Positions 35,487 through 49,900 of a DNA stretch of 64,000 nucleotides are shown here, piece after piece. A program made the translations under genes and the position numbers. Below the pieces are notes generated by a model. It did no database searches. It was not told where the DNA came from and worked only from the letters and a program-made list of their open reading frames with translations. Origin of the DNA: Trichoplax sp. H2 (Eukaryota > Placozoa > Uniplacotomia > Trichoplacea); assembly GCA_003344405.1 (NCBI GenBank), contig NOWV01000190.1:62001-126000 (forward strand), given 5' to 3'. Position 1 is the stretch's first letter. Each line of letters opens with the position of its first letter.

Positions 35487-38400
35487 CCCCAAATCGATCT
35501 CGTCAGAAAGAAATTTTAACGGTTGAACGAGAAACTGAATGTACTTTGAAACTGAATGAGGGAACTGACGATGAAATGGTAAGTAAACGATGGTATGGTG
35601 TATGGAAACATGCTAATGACTGACTTTGAACAAGAGCTTATCCAAGATAATTCATGATATTAGTTAGAATAGATATTTATTGGAAGCAATCTATCATTGT
35701 AATGTTGCCATAAAAGAGCTGAATAGATCGTAAATAGTCGCTTAGTAATATCTGAATCTAAAAGATTAATACTGTATGTGCAAGATTGAAGATTAACTGA
35801 ATCTTACAATTGTATTTAGTGCGTTTCAAAGTTAAAGAATTACATTAAATATTGTAGTATTGGAAAGTAATATTATATTAATTAAGGTGACTGAATAACC
35901 GAGATTATAAAAGTAATTTTATTTTAGATTAATCAGAAATTAAAGTTTTTAACATAATAAATGTAGCAGGAATATTTAACCATTAAACAAGGATAAAAAT
36001 TTGTAACTGATTGCGATAAATCCTCTGTGAGGTTGATAGATCAAGAATCTTCAAAACTTTAGAAAATTAAGATTTATTGAACAAAACCTCCTTTACGAAG
36101 ATACAACGTAATCGATTAGCTGAGGACCTCTAACGAGAAAGAACTATCTTACTATACTAAACTATTCGCTTATATACCTTTCCGCGTTTACAGTCTTAGC
36201 ACCTTACTTACTACACACTTCAGTATTAGCATCTCAAATACAGGATAGTTTACACCTTTCACGTGAAGCTCTAGTGTGAGCACTGTAGCGCTCCTCTTGA
36301 AAAGGATTACAGTTACTAAGCTAGCTATATTTAATACTTAAGCTTCTAAGGAGAATATCTATCACATGTTGAACACAACACCTACGGTAGACATTACTAA
36401 ATTATCATCAACTTAGAATACAATATTACACTGTCTTACAGCCTCCTAAAATCTGAAATGATAGAGATTCGAAAACTTAAAATGTTCGCTTTATTACATA
36501 AATTACTTCTTAGACCAAGAATTAGACTAACTCTTAAAAATGAGATCTAAATAGCTAAATATTCAGGCAATATTTCTTTCCTATAATGGACAGTATCTAC
36601 TAAATTGTTATTACTTGTTGCATAAGAAGATAGGCATCAGTTACTGTATAAAATGGCTATGCTAGTTTCGGGTTACTTATCCAAATTCTTTTTCTGATCA
36701 TTATGCTACTAGTGTTTTGGTAGAGAGAATCTTTTGTAACAAGCATTTTTCGAATAAACGCATATAAGCCTTTATACTAAATTTATTAATGAATCATTTA
36801 CGATATAATTCACTTTCAAGGTATGCTATGGATACCAGAAAGACTATAAGAAGGTATAGAATTAAGATGATAATCTTACATTGTCAATAATTAATAACTA
36901 TAATGGATAATAATGAATCATTATGCTGCGGTTTGCCCAAATCAGTTTGCTACAACGCTTAGGCGGCCCAGTAAACTACAACTTATCCTCTTATTTTTCA
37001 TTTAGATCTACTTTTATTACATCTTGTGTCTACTAACATGTGGATTTATGATACTTGTTGGCTACTGGAAAGCAGAATGGAAACATATTTGGACGCATAA
37101 ACGTTGTCCTATTTCTTTGGCAGACTCTATAATTATAAAGGTTTGGCCCTATTTACCTATCTTACTGCTTAGTTATTCCATTACATATTCCCAAATCACA
37201 TAGCATGATTATATAAAAGAGTAATATTTATAGCTAGCAAGTAAGTACTTGGAAAATTCCTTTTACTCATTGCTACGTTATTTATCTACCTTCGTATTCA
37301 TTTAAACTGTAATTCTTATCTGTAATTCGTATCTCTTAGAATTGATTTATATTAATCAAAATCATTATAGTAAAGTTACTGCACTACTTTTCACAATATT
37401 TGGAACATCAATTATTCCACTACAATTTAAGTTTCATCGGCGTATCGCATCTTCTTCAAATTAATGACTACCCGTACATCAAGAAAGAGACTGCATTCTA
37501 TTAAATTTCAACTGGCAACATCTATTTATTTTAAATTAAACGAATTCAATTCGTTATGAAAATATAATTCGTAAGCGACAGCAGTTATTAGAAATATCAT
37601 AATAAATTAATATGTGTTACTTAATGTTCAGCTAATGCCTAGATAAAACTTACAGTAAGTGGCATGATGCTAAAATAACGACAGATAAATCCTATAAAAT
37701 GAAAATTATTACAGGTGATGCAAATTATTATTTATTTAGAAAGATTAAAACTCTGTTGGAGATTAGGAGACAAAGTTTATCCAACAAAGCAACAATTGAT
37801 CATGAATTTTATTAATAATTTTAAGTTCAATGTAGATATATTAACGCCCATTTCCATTTATGTCGCAACAGGACAGATACAATGTTCGAGAGCTGGCTGA
37901 AATGGAAAATATACTGGATTTCGAGTGTTGGTAAGACGTTGATTGATATTTAGCCATCTATTGACTACAGTAGTGCATCTCCATGATATCAATTACTAAT
38001 GCTAAATTCATTTCAAATAAAGACAATTAGTAGTAAATCACAATACCATTTCCGTTTAACAGTCGACAACATACTTCAACTTTAAGATGCCAAATTTTGT
38101 ATCGTATTTTAATGGCAAGTTCCAGCATGAAAAACATAAACAACAAACAGTCTCTTAATGTCATTGATTAATAATATCCTTAAAATAGTTTTTCAGTGCT
38201 TATTTCTGAACTTTGTTTATCAACTATAACAGCGATCAAGAAACCGAATCAGAAAACGTGAGCGATAATATTAGCATTAAAGCTTTCATTATACCAATAG
38301 GAATAGATTGTGATAGTAGTAGGGCATTAAGTAATTTCAGCATATGAAATGAAGCAATTTAGAACTTAAGGTATGATATTATACGCAGAATCTTAAGAAA

Positions 38401-41400
38401 ATATTTTTTGAATATCGCTGCATTCGATATTACTGGAATGAAAAGCAGCAAACATTTTTACCTTTAAGGTAATATCATCATTGATATTTTAGTTAGTTCA
38501 ATCTGAAAGTAATATATCGAAGCATATGACTAGTAGTTTAAGTAATTCTAGATGTTAAATTGATTAGCTTTAGCTTTGCGATCGCCAGCAATTATTTGCA
38601 TCCGGCATACTAACCCAATTATGTAATTTTGAAATCATTTATTACTTTACTTATTTGTTTCCGATATTATGAACCAGAGGACTTGAGACAGGCTGTACTT
38701 GTCGTGAAATACGATATTATTTATCGAACGGTCTTTCTAATCAACAAGCATGCAGAAGGTACAAGAATGAATTTGAATTATTATAACTATTGACCAATAG
38801 TCAATAGTCTTGTTGTAATTCAACTTGGTATTCTAGTTATCACTATAATGCATCTCAGTCAGCAAAATTTTTAATTCTAGACTGCATACTTACAAGCAAA
38901 ATTTGATCGATGTAACGGTAAAAAGCTACCTTCACCTTCTTGTTGAAGAGGTTCAATTCATTTCAGATTGCTATTTTCTAACCATTACATGAAAAGGAGT
39001 ACTTCTGACGTTACAATTTACGCAATAATATTAATTAAGGCATAAAGAATTACTGTGCAGTCTATTCTAGCAGATGGCACTGTTATTTAATTTGATGTTA
39101 TTACTTATAAAATTCTTCATCTAGGTCCTCAACCCATTCTACGTTTTTCAAATATTTAGCATTATCTTTTGGATGGCTGATTACTATTATTATTATGCCT
39201 CCTGCATTCTAACCATGTCGCTGTTTTCCATTATTACAACATTGATACAAACACATTTGGTAAAACTTCTAACCAATACGTTTCATGAGCATAAAATTAA
39301 ACCTAGTAGGTATCCTATCAATTGGAGTTCTTTAACACTTACTTGCAAATTACAGAATCGTGAGCGATTAAGAAAAATGGTGGCTACTTCTTCAGATGTG
39401 CAAGTTATCCGAAGTGATTCTAGTTTGTGAAAAATTATATTTGGAAATATTTTAAAACGTAGATCGTTTGTTCGTCTGTATTACAAAATAATAATAATAA
39501 TCTATGACTAGATGTCCCTCAAGATTTATCAAGTACTGATCTCGTCCCTGGTGACTTAATTATTATACCGACAAAAGGCATTAGGATGGAATGCGATGTG
39601 GTATTAATATCTGGTAATTGCGTTGTTAATGAAAGTTCCTTAACAGGTATCGATATAATGTAGATTGGTTTTCGAGTTTATCTGAAGTTATTTATAATAA
39701 GTTTCCTTTTCTCCGTTTAACGTTTAATATAAATGACTAAGCGATATTCCAAACTAGGGGAGAGTAATCCATTTTTGAAAACTGAACTAATCGAATTTGG
39801 AGTAGAAGCGGATGCAGCTTATAATCCTAACGTTCATAAGCAGCATACTCTATTTGCAGGAACACAAGTTCTTCAAGCGCGTAGTTTAAAGGATTCGCAC
39901 GTGATGGCTATCGTTATCCGAACAGGTTAGCAAATGTTCATAAGAAATTGATTTCATAACACTTAGTCATGGTAAGTTCTGTAAATACTTTATAATAATT
40001 AAGGCATTGAAATATTTTTTTAAATTAGGCTTTTATACGCTGAAAGGAAACCTAGTTCGTGATATTTTATATCCTAAGCCAATGGATTTAAAATTATATC
40101 GAGACGCTTACGGTTTCTTAAGCTGTATGGCAGTATTAGGTAGATGTAACGAATAAAGCAATTGAGCAGCCTATTAATTACGAATTTGTTTTAACATATC
40201 TATTTTATATTATGGCCTTTCCAGCGGTTGCAGGCATGATATACAGTGTAGCTATTCTAATCCGAAATAATGTTAGTAAAAAAATAATTAATTGATGTTA
40301 ATTACAATTAAAATCAGAATAACTACTTCAATTTAAATGTCTGTTCAGTCCGAACGAGCTGATTCGAGCTTGAGTTGATTCCTATTTACCTTATGGCTTC
40401 TTCTATTGATATTTGATCATTAATTATTTTCTCTAAATAAATGTAAGCGTGTTTGATTTCTAGCCGATATTGTTCTTTCTTTATTTCTCCTTTCATAAGC
40501 TTAATTCTCAAATTTAACTCTGCATATTAAATTACGGACGAATATGAAATCTACAAATTCAAAATTAACTCTTATATCTACATCTTCCGCTGGCATATGT
40601 TAGCATGTAGTTGGATTTATAGTAAATGTTTTCCCTTAAGCTTACTGAAATGTTTCATTCTATATGTTAGGTAAGCACGCTTCGAATCATTGCACGAGTT
40701 GTCGACGTTATTACCATTGCTGTTCCTCCAGCTTTACCTGTTGCTCTATCAATTGGAGCTGGATATGCTTCTTATCGATTGAAAAAATCTGGAATCTACT
40801 GCATCAATCCTTCGAGGTAGTTGCTAAATATCGAAATTTGACGCTTGAATTTTTAGTAAACGGTTAATTTGGGATTTTAAAATATCTATATATATAAATG
40901 AAAATGTGAGCGTCGATATTGATCCTAATCTTTTCAAATGCAGGATCAATTTAAGTGGAAAAATCGATTTAGTATGTTTCGATAAGGTAGAGCTGATCCA
41001 ATTCTAATACGGTGGTAAATATAATAAGATAGTAAACATGCTTTAATGCAAAGTACACCTTAAATTGCATTAGACAGGTACACTTACTGAAGATTTTGCT
41101 GAATTTAGTGGTGTGCGAGCATCAGCAAATGGAAGGTCAACTACACTTAGGAACATCGATATTTAAGTTAATTGCACCATTTACATAAAGCATACGCTAA
41201 TGTAGGTTATACAAATGTTGGATTACTTTAGATTCTTGGATATGTGGACAGAACTTGAAGGTCATCTGCACGATATAGTAACCACTGTGATGGCTACTTG
41301 CCATTCTTTAACGTGGCTTCGAAATGAAATATGTGGCGATCCAACTAAGATCGCCATGTTTCATGCATCGAAATGGGTACACTACTCTCTATAGAAAAAT

Positions 41401-44400
41401 TTCATCCATTCAAATTCCGAGAATAAGATACGATTTTTTAGTAATCCACATATTGATACAACTTAGCTGTTAGACGATAGTATTAAAGAAGGCTATCTTC
41501 ATGAAAACCTGACTATTCAATCCTTGATCAGAGTACCGCCTGAGTCTAGTGACAATCAGCAAGTAATTCTTTTAGATGTTTTTAATTTATCATCTATCTA
41601 TCTCATTTCACTTTATTTGCCTTAATAGAAAGAATGCTATTTTCTTATAATTTTAAATCAGAATCAGCTTTATGGTATTTTGAAACGATTTGAATTTACT
41701 TCAGAGTTAAAGCGTATGTCGGTCATAATTCATAATGACAAAACCAGAGATCTAGAGTTGGTTATGAAAGGTGCTCCTGAAACAGTTATACATTATTGTA
41801 ATGCCAATTCAGGTAGCCAAATTGTCGCTTAGTTATTTATAGCTCCTGAAATTTACCAAGGATGTTACTTTTTCTCAACAATATAAATTAAATACAGATT
41901 ATTCATTAATTTCTCTAGTTCCGGATGATTTTCTTACCATTTTGGAATCATATACGAGTCAAGGGTGTCGTATTCTAGGTTTAGCGCATAAACCATTAAA
42001 ATCTGACTTGTCATGGCAAAATATTAAGGAATTATCTCGGTCAGTAGCGTTAATTTATATTATCGTGTACAGTATAGGATTAATTTCAGCAATTATTGTA
42101 ATATAATTATAGCGAATAAATCTTTTCTTTTCCAGTCATAGTTTGGAGCAAAATATGTCTTTCGTCGGACTATTAATCTTGCGAAACAAATTAAAACCTG
42201 AAACGTTTAATACCATTAAGGATTTAGCAGTTGCTAATATCAGAACTGTGATGATTACAGGTTTATTTAACGACAAAATAGCCAGGTAACGATCTTTAAT
42301 AGTAGCAACTAAGTTTTAAAAGCGTTAAATTTATTTTATGACAGGCGATAATCTAGAGACCGCTATTAAAGTTGCTGAGGAATGTGAAATTATACAAACC
42401 TGTGACAATCTGGATTATTTAGCAGTTGAAGATGTAGACGACGATCTAGGGAAACCAAATCTGATCTATAAAAGACTAAAGTCTTTCAGAGAGGACCAGG
42501 TATAAGCTACTAAAAGAGAGTATAGTGAAATAATCTTTTTACATCAATAAAATAACTCATAAATTCTCCCCATACAAGGTTAATTTTGATTCGGAGTTTG
42601 GCCATGAGCGAAACTGTAAAATCGCTTGTACTGGAAACACTCTTGATTTAATAAGCAAAATACAGCCGGAGCATCTCAATAAGGCATCTTGACCATAGTC
42701 AATTACTAGATCTACAATAATTTTAAAAGTATCCAAGAATAATTGACATAACTATCTCCAATGTTCCACATATAGCTATTAGAAAAAGGAGCCATCTTTG
42801 CTCGCTGTTGTCCAAAACAGAAAGCTCAGCTAGTAGAATTTTTTAAGGATTTAGGGTTAGATAATAATATAAGTAATAATATATGATCACTATCTCTCCA
42901 GGAATCTGAGTGTCCGTTTTATAAAATTCATTTATACCTTAGTTACTTTGTTGGGATGTGCGGTGATGGAGCCAACGATTGCGGGGTAGATATTCAGTTT
43001 CATCAATAATTTGAAATTTCCATTTAAGTAGCTGTTCATTACAAATAATAGGCTTTAAAAGCGGCACATGCTGGTATATCTCTATCAGAAGCAGAAGCGT
43101 CTATAGCATCGCCCTTCACATCCAAAGTAAGAACTATCGTATTTTGTAGTTACCATACTTGGCTTGTATTCAAATAATTTATAGATTCCAGTGGATTTAA
43201 AGTTAAGGCAAAGCATATAAACTACTTATACCTCGAGCGGCATTTATTATACCTTATTATAAAATGTCGACGATTGCTTGTAAAATTTATTTATGAAATC
43301 TCTCTGTAGAACTGCTTCTATATGATTTGATTGCAATAACTCATCATTTTGACAAATATTTATAAGTCTTGACTAATTGGCTACACAATCTATAATTTTT
43401 AAAACCTTTCCATTCTATTATTAAATTTAATTTATATTTTAAATTTTAGATCGCAAACATTTCTTGTGTTATAACCTTGATTAGGTCAGTTGAATAATCT
43501 AATTAAATCTAATTATTAAAGTACGATCTTGTAGCTGTTATTTCTTACAATTTTCTTGCTTAGGTTAATGTTAAAATGCTTCATGAATGTCAAATTCACG
43601 ATAATAAAATCACTACTTTATCATTAGAGAAGGTCGAGCAGCTCTGACAACATCCTTTAGCGTTTTTATGTATCTTGCTCTTTCCAGTATGATTCAATTT
43701 TTAACAATCATGATTTTATATTGGGTAGGTCATTATGTGCCAAACATTTCTTCTTACAGAATTTATCGATTTACAATCCTATTTAATCTATTTTACATTT
43801 ATTTCCTACAGTTTGCTGCAGTCCTAGGAGATTTACAATTTCTGTACATAGATTTATTTCTGGTATTTTTTTTTGTACTTGCAAGTAAGTAAAGTACTTT
43901 GTTCTATAAAATCATATATTAATGCAGTAGTGAAAATAAGACACAAGATGCCAATTCTATTTTTAAATTAATATAATAAAAAATGATAGAAAACTATTCC
44001 TAAACGTATTTATCCATATTGCTCTTGGCATTTATTTAGTGAGTAGGGCATTGCCATATCCGAAACTATCTCCACTTAGGCCAAACATTTCCCTTCTAAG
44101 TTTAGAAACTCTGGTGACTGTCTCAGTACTGATTACTATTATTATTGCTGGTCAAGCCTTTAATTATGTCTTTTTAGCTGTACAACCTTGGTAAGTAGTT
44201 AGAAATAGTTCTTTTTCATTGAAAATTAACTTTTCGAACGATGGAAACGAAATTTGAAAAATGTTTGAACTTCTTTACGTTATCCATACCACTACAGGTA
44301 CAGCGTTAGTTACGAAACAAAAAATGGTTTACTTAAGATGGAATCTTATGAATCAACAACCCTATTTTATTATTCATGCTACCAGTATATTTGGTTAGCT

Positions 44401-45002
44401 GTCGTTTTGCTCCCTGGTCCACCCTTCCAGGAGCGTGTATATAAAAACTGTAAACTCATACTTACAGCTTCAAAATAACAGCGTGATTCCTGTAATAATA
44501 CGTTTAGTACTAAGCTTGAATTTTAATGATTACTTACGTAGGGTTATTGATGCTTACGTTGATATCGTCATTACTTATAACAACAATAATAGTTATTTAT
44601 CCTGGTCAAGCACTACAGTCTTTCAAGGTTTGACAGTTGTAGTCACTAAGTAATAACTAAGCCATTTAACTGCAATTATGCAGTAGTTCTCAGATTTAAA
44701 AATTTCTTATATAAAAACGCTATTAAAGGGCATTTCTATTTTTAGTTAAAAGTCATAAATGACTATCGTTTTAAAACCTATTTAATAATAATGGGCCTAG
44801 TGTATCTTGGACTTTCCTTAATGTTTAAGGTAAGCTGATATATATAGATCATGTAGCATATAAAGATAACCGGATGAAATATCAAGTTCATAGTTAAAAA
44901 CTTTTAAAAAACTTTTAGGCATTCATCAAAACAATGATCAAGATAATTGACGATTCAGCATCAATAGGTTCATCTATGAGACCTAAAATTAAAATCTTAT
45001 AA
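35487..45002 (+). CDS. P5B-type transport ATPase (ATP13A2/3-like), gene 2, tandem paralogue
   Basis: Same architecture and mostly the same intron positions as gene 1. Exons: 35487-35578 (ends EGTDDEM), 37006-37140 (GYWKAEWKH), 38398-38468 (CIRYYWNE), 38678-38758, 38897-38950, 39125-39259, one ending 39422, 39512-39646 (NESSLTG), 39758-39925 (completes TGES), 40029-40139, 40225-40271, 40671-40816 (PPALP), 40944-40986, 41074-41135 (DK|TGTLTE), 41206-41376 (MATCHS), 41467-41562, 41662-41812 (KGAPE), 41919-42039, 42136-42260, 42345-42499 (TG|DN), 42579-42683 (then a GC donor), 42776-42855, 42943-42984 (CGDGANDCG), 43052-43126, 43450-43484, 43628-43724, 43812-43884, 43990-44190, 44298-44449, one ending 44627, 44746-44829, 44919-45002 (stop). 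The exon matching gene 1's 26270-26450 was not found, nor was the start codon. Canonical PPALP and TGDN suggest ordinary P5B polyamine-transporter chemistry, by family analogy. A solo LTR sits in the intron before 37006. Confidence 0.9.
36026..36440 (+). mobile_element. Solo-LTR-like element, copy B (in an intron of P5B gene 2)
   Basis: 415 bp, same orientation and nearly the same sequence as copy A, starting TGTGAG and ending CTTACA. The flanks are TCCTC and GCCTC, a 5-bp target-site duplication with one mismatch. It lies between the 35487-35578 and 37006-37140 exons in the same orientation as the gene, so any promoter or poly(A) signal in it would act on the gene's strand. Confidence 0.75.
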
Positions 45003-45858
45003 GAAAATGATCTTACTCCGTGAAATCTCATAAGAAACTTTTCTCAAAATTTGAAAGTTCTGTGTTTGCTGGTGTTTATTGTATCCTCAAAAATTTCATA
45101 TTTTCATACAATAGAAAATGATGCTACAGGTAGAGAAAAAATTGCGTACTTGTAGTGATGCACCCTATATTTGCTTGTAGCGATAGCTATATTTGATTGT
45201 GTTGTGTACTATATTTAGAATAGTTAAGTTTCTAAAAATAGATATTCTTGTGCTGCTAGATTTAGGTGACTGGTAACTACTATATTAGAAAGTGTTATTC
45301 ACTAATATAGCTGTTAACTAATTATGGTACAGGACGTTATACGACTTGAAATACTAAGATTGTAAAGATGCCCAATACCTTACGGTGTTGGACATTAATG
45401 GTAAAGTAATAATATTGTAAGCAGTTTGATTAATACTGTAAAATGTAGTGATGATTCNNNNNNNNNNNNNNNNNNNNTCAGATTACTTTAGACTAGATTC
45501 TTGTGAGTAATTAATTATTGCTGTACTATTCTTTAGAACCTTGTAATAAAAAGCTTTTATAGTACTGGATTCCTCTGTGGACTAAAATTACTGTGAAAAC
45601 GATATTACAGTACTACCGAGCAAGTTTACTAATAATGTCTCNNNNNNNNNNNNNNNNNNNNTTAAAATCTTATAAGAAAATGATCTTACTCCGTGAAATC
45701 TCATAAGAAACTGTTCTCAAAATTTGAAAGTTCTGTGTTTGCTGGTGTTTATTGTATCCTCAAAAATTTCATGTTTTCATACAATAGAAAATGATGCTAC
45801 AGGTAGAGAAAAAATTACGTACTACCGAGCAAGTTTACTAATAGTGTCTCCAGAAGTT
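44989..45858. repeat. Duplicated 3' end of P5B gene 2 around two N gaps
   Basis: The last codons and downstream ~160 bp of gene 2 (from TTAAAATCTTATAAG at about 44989 to near 45149) recur at 45662-45820 with very few changes, right after the second N run (45642-45661). The short stretch before that gap (TACTACCGAGCAAGTTTACT, near 45612) recurs near 45824. With another N run at 45459-45478, this looks like unmerged haplotypes or a failed gap closure, not biology. Confidence 0.8.
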
Positions 45859-46997
45859 TTACAGCACTTTCTGCAGTCGATAAAAAATTTATTTTTATAT
45901 TGCTTTCCTACTAATATGTTAAACTTATAAAAAATATTAATTTACGTACAGAACCATACTAACACATGCATATTTAATTAAAATGTTTGTAAAATTAAGA
46001 TTCTTTGATGGTTATAATTTTAATATGACTAATCCTATAAAGTGTCACTACTAATTTCTATTCTAGAGTTTTAATTGAAAGTATCATCAATTTCTGTATA
46101 CTAGTGCGCCTGAATTTCTTCTAATTCTAGTAAAAATTTGAGCACATTCATCTTTCTGATGATGAAGATACTTATGACGGGTATGATGCAATCAAATAAA
46201 TTTGCGTCAAAATTCAAATACAATGTTTTATTTCGGCACGGAAGTCAATTTTTGAATTATACTAGAAATGACTTGCAAAATAACATATGGCCAAGAAATA
46301 AAGCAGCGAAACTTATTATATATATATGTATATATATATATATAAAGCAGCTCTGACAGTGTAAACGCCTTGATATTTAAATTTAATACATTCCATACTT
46401 GCTTGTAGCCGAAAGTATTTTAAATCTTTGATACCATACCATTTCATATACAGCATTCTATCAACATCTAAGCATGAGGAGACAGTCTTAAAGCAGAATA
46501 TTTCAAATCAAAAAATATTCGGATATTAACTATTACCTATATTGCATAAATGTCCTCCATGTAGTCGGAATTCATGCAGTTTTTACCGCTATATCGTTGT
46601 AAACTCATAATACAGATACACTGATAGCTAGAAAAATGTACCCATAACTCCATCATGTATGACGTAATTTAAATTGCAGTTAATTATAGAATTATCATTT
46701 TAGGACAATACATTTAGTATCTTCGCTAGCGATATTATTGTATGACCTCATACATGATGCACTTCTATAATATTTTCTCCGTGAAAGAGATTATGAGTAT
46801 AAACATTTCAGAAAGAGACACAAGCTTAAATTAGCGCTAGCCATATTAAATTAGCGGCTGTACACTACTTCAAGGCACTAATCGCAGCTTAGCATCCTTC
46901 AGGGAGAAATTGTTAATAGAAATGACAGTACACAGCAGAAATTATACGATTTTTAATCATATCAGGAAACTATGGTAGGCATCATGTAATAGAAAGC
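45859..46997. other. Spacer between P5B gene 2 and the APAF-1-like gene
   Basis: No gene is supported. Small frames at 45724-45930 and 46138-46356 have no features; the first lies in the duplicated gap sequence. An AT microsatellite lies at 46316-46345. The transcripts on either side converge here, so both 3' ends should fall in this part. Confidence 0.45.
46316..46345. repeat. AT microsatellite
   Basis: A run of TA dinucleotides of about 30 bp, broken once by TATG. Likely length-variable between individuals. Confidence 0.85.
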
Positions 46998-49900
46998 TCA
47001 ACTAATTTTTTTAATGATGCTATAGCCGTAATCACGGTCACGGCAAATGAAATAATTCAGATTTCTACTGCCTTTAATTTTACGAGAATTATGAATGACT
47101 GGAGACTCGAAAATTTGTAACAATTCAAAATTAAAATTATTATATATGTATACTTTACTCTCTTGAATAAATACAAACAAATTATTAAACCATAAGCGAT
47201 CGACCTTGTCAAGTGGAAAATTACAGTTAATGTACTGAATTTCGTTGGCTTTCAATACTAGCCATGGATATTCATCGTATATCTAGAAATAGAGTCACAA
47301 AATTACCACAATAATGATATTTGAAATTATCATCAGAACGAACTATATCCAACTGTTGACTTACAACAAGTTCTTCTCCTTTTCGGACAAGAAAATAAAC
47401 ACCACCTGGGCGCAAAGAAGCACTCTAAATGTAGGATTAGTAATTCATATCAAACGGTTTCAAAGGCAACAGAATTTTGTATTGTTACAGTTATTACATC
47501 AATGATTAGTTTACTGTTTCATCCTTGACATCATTTAAAGGGGTTGTACTTACATCAAGTTGTTTAAAGTCTTGATCACCTAGCTCTTCTTTCATAATTG
47601 ATTCATTCTCAATATCATAAATATCAGTTACGTAAATGTCTAATTCATCTGGAGATACTAAAATTCTACATGCATAGATACTATCTCGCCAATATTTCAT
47701 GAATAAAGTTTGATAGACCTCATAAACTGTTTCGTGAGCTAGTCGAAAAACCTAATTTTGACGGATAATTATTTTCGTTAGGTTAAGTTCTAGAAAAGAT
47801 AGTTATATATCGCATTCATTTATAGCTAACAGTTATCTTTCATTTTCTTAATTTATTTGTATCTAATGTTGTGAATGATTAATCATTTATTTAAAATTAA
47901 GATAGAGTTAATGATATTATATAGTATACCTTTAAAAACTGTTGATCCTTCCACGTGCGATAATAAAATATAGCATGTTGGTCATCAATATAAGTCAGTC
48001 TTCGCTGCGAATATTCCTCATTATAGCGACAAAAGCATGCAACAACTCGTCCACTACTTCGTTTGATCATTGTAATCATCAAATCATGGGTATCCTAAAA
48101 AAATATTGATTATAAGCTGATTTCATATGTATAGCTTTATGAAATGACAAACCAGAATGCAAGACTAAGTATGATTATTGTCATTAATTAGCATAGCTAA
48201 AGTTTACTAACAAAATCACGATCGTCCCAAACCAATATGAAGGTATCATCCAATGATCGGTATCGTAAGTGTGTTAGATATATCTTTTTGCTGACGAGTA
48301 TAGTTTGTGTGGAAGTCCATTTATGTACCTCGATTTCAGCGACATCTTTGAACTAAAGAAAATGAGACAAATTAATAATGACATTAAAATATTCAGTTTT
48401 AGCATATTTGAATATTATATCTACCATTTACTTCCATGAATATTTAAGGTATATAATAATTTAAGTTTTCAATAGAAAATATTTCTAATCGCAATCTGTT
48501 AATAAAACCTTTGAACCAACTATTATACAATTATAAATTAATTGATCATTGATGTTTGAAAATTATTTTGATTTCATAATGTTATGATAAAAATCGAAGG
48601 TATTAGAAATCAGTAAGTGCTTACACTAGTTATTATATGCCAATGATTTACATCAAGGTTTTCTAGGCAACAATTATTATTGCATAAATATCTCTCGATA
48701 ACAATAAATCCTTTTAAGTCCCCAATCAAGCGGACATCAAATTTTGAAGAATCATGAGGCCCATAAATATCTAACATGCTACTCTTTTCTGATTCTAATG
48801 TCTCTCCACGACGTACCTATTGGCATAACAACAGTATCATTGAAATTATAATCATGAACTGAATGTTTTAGCAATTTAATTACAAAATCTTTAGCTGAAG
48901 AACTAATAACATTATTAGCTAAGGAACAATTAATTAGCAACGAAGAAACCTCAGTTTACAAAGAAGTCTAATAAAATACGACATATCGAAATCGTCAGTT
49001 TCCATCAAAATGATTCCTAGTAGTATGATATTTAATAATAGCTATGGTTTCACGATTGTGTGTATGATTTTAGTAATTACTATTTTCAATACAATGTTAT
49101 ACTATAAGAATATCTAAGGTTAAACGAAAGGCAGCTTTATAACAAAATAGAAATTGTCTGGAATTTACTAGCCTAGAATTATATTACGAAATATCTATTG
49201 CAGAGTCATAATTATATTGAAAAGCTCTGATCTTGCCTGAGAATTTATGATTTATTATTAAATATCTCAATTGCTGTTTACTTTGGTAATAAATTACCTT
49301 GACTTTTATATGATTATCTTCTGTTTTAATAATATTAACTACAATAGGACAGTTATCAATAAAATCGAAATCCGACGCTATTATTTCACCATCTTGTTTA
49401 CTCCTTTTAGAATTGACGGTTTTAATTCCTCGATTCGGCGAATGCATATTATTTGCTTGCGACATTCTAGAGGTTACATTCCAAACCTTATCAGGAATAA
49501 TTAATGATGTTGCAGAAATTTGTTGACTTGGCTCAATGTCAGAATAGCTAGTAAAAAATGGCGTATTATTATGTTATAAATATATATAAAAGCTACTGAT
49601 TTATGGACATAATATACACTATTAAAGTTCTACTGATTAAAAACAAAATTTCTTTATGCACAGCATGATAAAAACCTACCCTGCTAGAAAAATGATAAAA
49701 AAGTCTTCTGACAAGCGTGTATTATAACTAGCAGTCTTGAAAATTGGTCAAAACCATATATGTCTAAGAGTAAAACTTACATTAAGTGGTAATAGATACT
49801 TGCAGAATTTGCTTGAAGAGTTTTAGCAATCTGATAAGCCTGTTCGTAGACAGGACTATCATTACTAAGCCAGTTTAGAAGAAATTGTATAAAGTCCACT

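Noticed and set aside
46138-46356. 72-codon plus-strand frame
   Set aside because: It ends inside the AT microsatellite and has no features.
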